Positions 61,791 through 64,000 of a DNA stretch of 64,000 nucleotides are shown here, in pieces. Source of the DNA: an uncultured Lactobacillus sp. (lineage in GTDB: Bacteria > Bacillota > Bacilli > Lactobacillales > Lactobacillaceae); contig CALNAK010000022.1 in the NCBI GenBank assembly GCA_937874185.1, forward strand, positions 445,572-509,571, written 5' to 3'. The position numbers were made by a program, and so were the translations under genes. The notes under the pieces are model-generated. The model saw nothing but the letters and a program-made list of their open reading frames with translations, was not told the DNA's origin and did not search any database. Numbering within the stretch: the first letter of the stretch is position 1; each line of letters starts with the position of its first letter.

Positions 61791-62429
61791 TTTGCGATTT
61801 TTAAGTGCTGTAATAAGAACGGGAATCAATGATACTAGAACGATTCCGATAATTATCATTGAGAAATGATCTTGGACAGCAGGGATGTTACCGAATAGAT
61901 GTCCAGCTGCTGAACAGACAAGCACCCAGAGGAAAGCTCCAATGAAGTTATACTTCAAGAAAGTTCCGTAGTGCATTGTTCCACTACCAGCAACGAATGG
62001 AACAAAGGTTCTAATCAATGGAATGAAACGACCAATTGCGATTGTTTTTCCACCATGCTTTTCAAAAAACTTATGTGCTTCATCAAGATGCTCTTTATTG
62101 ATTAACTTACTGAGGTATTTGTTCTCCGTGGCGAAGTGCCCAAAATGTTCCCCAATCTCATAGTTCATTGTATCTCCCAAAACGGCGGCTGCTAAGAAGA
62201 TCAGAAACAGTAACCACGATAACAATCCGTATTTAGGATTAGCAGCTAATGCCATAGCAGCAAATATTAGGGAATCACCAGGAAGAAACGGTAGGATAAC
62301 AACACCAGTTTCAATAAAGATAATCAGAAATAGTATTAGATATGTCCAAATGCCGAAATTATTCACGATATTAACTAAATGACTATCAATATGTAGAATG
62401 AAATCAACCAGACTCATTACGTAACTCAA
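61776..62429 (-). CDS. DedA family membrane protein
   Basis: 217 aa. DedA signature in IFIETGVVILPFLPGDSLIFAAM and GRFIPLIRTFVPFVAGSGTMHY. Some DedA proteins (UptA) flip undecaprenyl phosphate, and others affect membrane-potential homeostasis, but family membership alone does not tell which. The start is TTG 62429 since GGAG is 8 bases before; the in-frame ATG at 62417 is too far. Confidence 0.93.
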   Translation of the reverse strand: MSYVMSLVDFILHIDSHLVNIVNNFGIWTYLILFLIIFIETGVVILPFLPGDSLIFAAMALAANPKYGLLSWLLFLIFLAAAVLGDTMNYEIGEHFGHFATENKYLSKLINKEHLDEAHKFFEKHGGKTIAIGRFIPLIRTFVPFVAGSGTMHYGTFLKYNFIGAFLWVLVCSAAGHLFGNIPAVQDHFSMIIIGIVLVSLIPVLITALKNRKKKNA

Positions 62430-62510
62430 TCAATCAACTCCAGATTTCAAATTAAACTTCATTATACTAGCATAACTTAAAAATAACTTTAAAAAAAATC
62501 AAATTAAAGA

Positions 62511-63503
62511 TTATTTTTCGAAAATAGACGTACTGTGCTCGAAGTAATCCTTTTCAGGATAAAGATTACGCAAAGCTTTGGTTACCGCAATAGGACCCTC
62601 AGCAAAGGCCATAGCAATTAATTGCAACTTACCCGGATATGTAACGATATCGCCAATAGCGAAGACGTTAGGTAGGTTAGTTTCCATTTCTTGGGATACT
62701 TTGATAAACGGTCCTTCTAAATTGATATTCCAATCACGGAGAATCTTTGAATCAGAAACAAATCCATAGTTGACCAATAGTTTATCGGTTGTAATGACTT
62801 TAATATCATTAGTCTTAATCATTTTAAGTGTGACATCAATTTTGTTATGATTATCTGAATTGAAATCAACATTCTTTATAATATAGGGATTAAGTTGTTC
62901 AACTGTGGAGTCATCGAGTTTTTTAACACTGGATTCCATAGCACGATACCTGTTTCTTCTATGTATTAGGGATGTATGCTTGGCCACTTTACTTAAATCA
63001 ATTGCCCAGTCAACGGCTGAGTCGCCACCGCCAGCTACTAAAACGTCTTTATCTTTAAAGCCATCTATACTATTAACAAAGTATTCGATGTTTTTGTCTT
63101 CTAACTCGGGTGCATAGTCGAAGGTAAGTTTACGTGGTTGGAAAGAACCATTACCAATAGCTACGATAATTGCTTTAGTCTGAATAGTTTCATTATTGGT
63201 AGTAAGTTGCCAAAGATTATCTTTTCTATCTATAGAAGAAACTGAAGTGTTTAGATATTTATCACAGTCCAGAATACTTAATTGATCTGTTAATTGTTTG
63301 ATAAGGTCGGTTCCTGAAATTTTAGGTAATGCTGCAACATCATAGATGTGTTTCTGTGCATATAGTGTTTCAGGTTGGCCACCTAATTTAGGTAAGCTTT
63401 CTATTAGAGAAACATTTAGTCCACGAAGACGGGCAAAGTAGGCAGCAAACATACCTGCAGGACCACCACCGATAATTGAAATGTCATAAATTTTGTCATT
63501 CAT
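62511..63503 (-). CDS. Ferredoxin/flavodoxin-NADP+ reductase (thioredoxin-reductase-like)
   Basis: 330 aa. FAD loop SIIGGGPAGMFAAYFA, NADPH loop VAGGGDSAVDWA and AIGDIVTYPGKLQLIAMAFAEG. There is no CxxC redox pair between them, so it is not a true thioredoxin reductase but the YumC type, reducing ferredoxin or flavodoxin with NADPH. Start ATG 63503 (MNDKIYD) is preferred because GGTGA lies 8 bases upstream. Confidence 0.92.
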   Translation of the reverse strand: MNDKIYDISIIGGGPAGMFAAYFARLRGLNVSLIESLPKLGGQPETLYAQKHIYDVAALPKISGTDLIKQLTDQLSILDCDKYLNTSVSSIDRKDNLWQLTTNNETIQTKAIIVAIGNGSFQPRKLTFDYAPELEDKNIEYFVNSIDGFKDKDVLVAGGGDSAVDWAIDLSKVAKHTSLIHRRNRYRAMESSVKKLDDSTVEQLNPYIIKNVDFNSDNHNKIDVTLKMIKTNDIKVITTDKLLVNYGFVSDSKILRDWNINLEGPFIKVSQEMETNLPNVFAIGDIVTYPGKLQLIAMAFAEGPIAVTKALRNLYPEKDYFEHSTSIFEK

Positions 63504-63581
63504 AATCTTAGTCACCATTTTCTGTTATATAATCTATAGATACATTGTTACACATTTAGAAATTAAAAAGGGAGGAAAGTA

Positions 63582-63968
63582 ATGCATATAGGAGAGAAAC
63601 TTACAGGTACAATATCTGGAATTCAATCATATGGTGTCTTTGTAAAGCTGGATGATGATCAACAAGGCTTGATTCATATCTCTGAACTAAAACATGGTTT
63701 CGTTTCAGATGTGAAAGATAGATATAAAATCGGTGATAAAGTCGATGTAATTGTAATGGGTATTGATGAATACAATCAAAAAATCAGCTTATCAATGCGT
63801 GCATTGGATCCAGAGAAGCTAGGAAGACCGATTTTACATAAGCATTTTTGGACTGATTATCGAGATAAGATTGGTTATAAGACAATTGCACAGCATAAAA
63901 GTGCTTGGGTAAACGCCGCAATGAAGGGTATTTCAGAGAAAAAGCAAAAAAAATCAACTTTTTTGTAA
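63582..63968 (+). CDS. cvfD: S1 RNA-binding protein CvfD (YugI / GSP13-like)
   Basis: 128 aa. An N-terminal S1 domain (GTISGIQSYGVFVKLDDDQQGLIHISELK..KIGDKVDVIVMGID) and a basic C-terminus. Relatives (CvfD, Bacillus YugI/GSP13) bind the ribosome and regulate stress or virulence genes post-transcriptionally. AGGAGGAA-like RBS precedes the ATG. The window ends just after it. Confidence 0.9.
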   Translation: MHIGEKLTGTISGIQSYGVFVKLDDDQQGLIHISELKHGFVSDVKDRYKIGDKVDVIVMGIDEYNQKISLSMRALDPEKLGRPILHKHFWTDYRDKIGYKTIAQHKSAWVNAAMKGISEKKQKKSTFL

Positions 63969-64000
63969 AAAAGGGTTGCGTAGACTTTACGTAATTGGTA

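Noticed and set aside
63969..64000. Beginning of another gene after cvfD
   Set aside because: Only 32 bases remain; no start codon with a ribosome site can be judged.

Overview
The window is low-GC Firmicute DNA from a member of the Lactobacillaceae. Evidence is the combination of PepQ divergent from CcpA, PepV, GroESL behind a CIRCE operator, Rex, IreB and YslB/YutD/DUF1292-type Firmicute families, and the low-GC codon use. The Companilactobacillus/alimentarius group is my guess, not a demonstrated assignment. Nearly all of it is chromosomal core. I see no rRNA, tRNA, IS element, prophage or CRISPR array.

Layout: 1-12 kb holds the tsaD / ABC-F / rex / CPBP / groESL neighbourhood known from other Firmicutes, interrupted by a DUF368 lipid-carrier transporter, mannose-6-phosphate isomerase, a dicarboxylate/amino-acid symporter and an SDR. 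12-21 kb is the accessory stretch: a small membrane protein, a large WxL-like surface protein, DUF554, a flavinylated flavocytochrome-type reductase, and a two-gene GIY-YIG/DUF2075 ATPase plus MazG module that looks like a defence or nucleotide-surveillance unit. 21-31 kb is ymdB-mutS-mutL-ruvA-ruvB followed by queA-tgt-yajC. 31-44 kb holds zwf, dinB, nrnA, a DEAD-box helicase, T-box-controlled alaS, ireB-ruvX-DUF1292, cvpA, mutS2 and trxA. 44-51 kb holds yslB, murI-rdgB, two envelope stress proteins, the divergent pepQ/ccpA pair with a cre site, and an aldo/keto reductase. 51-64 kb holds a class A PBP, pepV, a secreted GDPD, a cluster of phosphoesterases/HAD/membrane proteins (yunD-yutD-yutF-TIGR01906), a DedA protein, a ferredoxin-NADP reductase and the S1 protein CvfD. 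The dominant functional theme is DNA repair/recombination: mutS, mutL, ruvA, ruvB, ruvX, dinB and mutS2 all lie within about 23 kb.

The most unusual content is intergenic. Two families of structured repeats are scattered through the window. Family A (about 125 nt, 8 loci, several as tandem pairs) always lies on the coding strand directly behind a gene and in six cases supplies or abuts the TAG stop codon (TAG followed by AGAGAGCG or a close variant). Its basal and apical stems differ between copies but are complementary within each copy, while a central internal loop with a bulged A is conserved; two interchangeable cores exist. Family B (about 160 nt, 5 copies, either orientation) is a branched fold with a conserved junction and covarying arms. 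Both look like selected RNA (or DNA cruciform) structures and are the best candidates here for an undescribed system. A second oddity is dinB, which has no ATG/GTG/TTG start that keeps its catalytic aspartate, and ruvB, whose ribosome binding site also points at an ATC codon.
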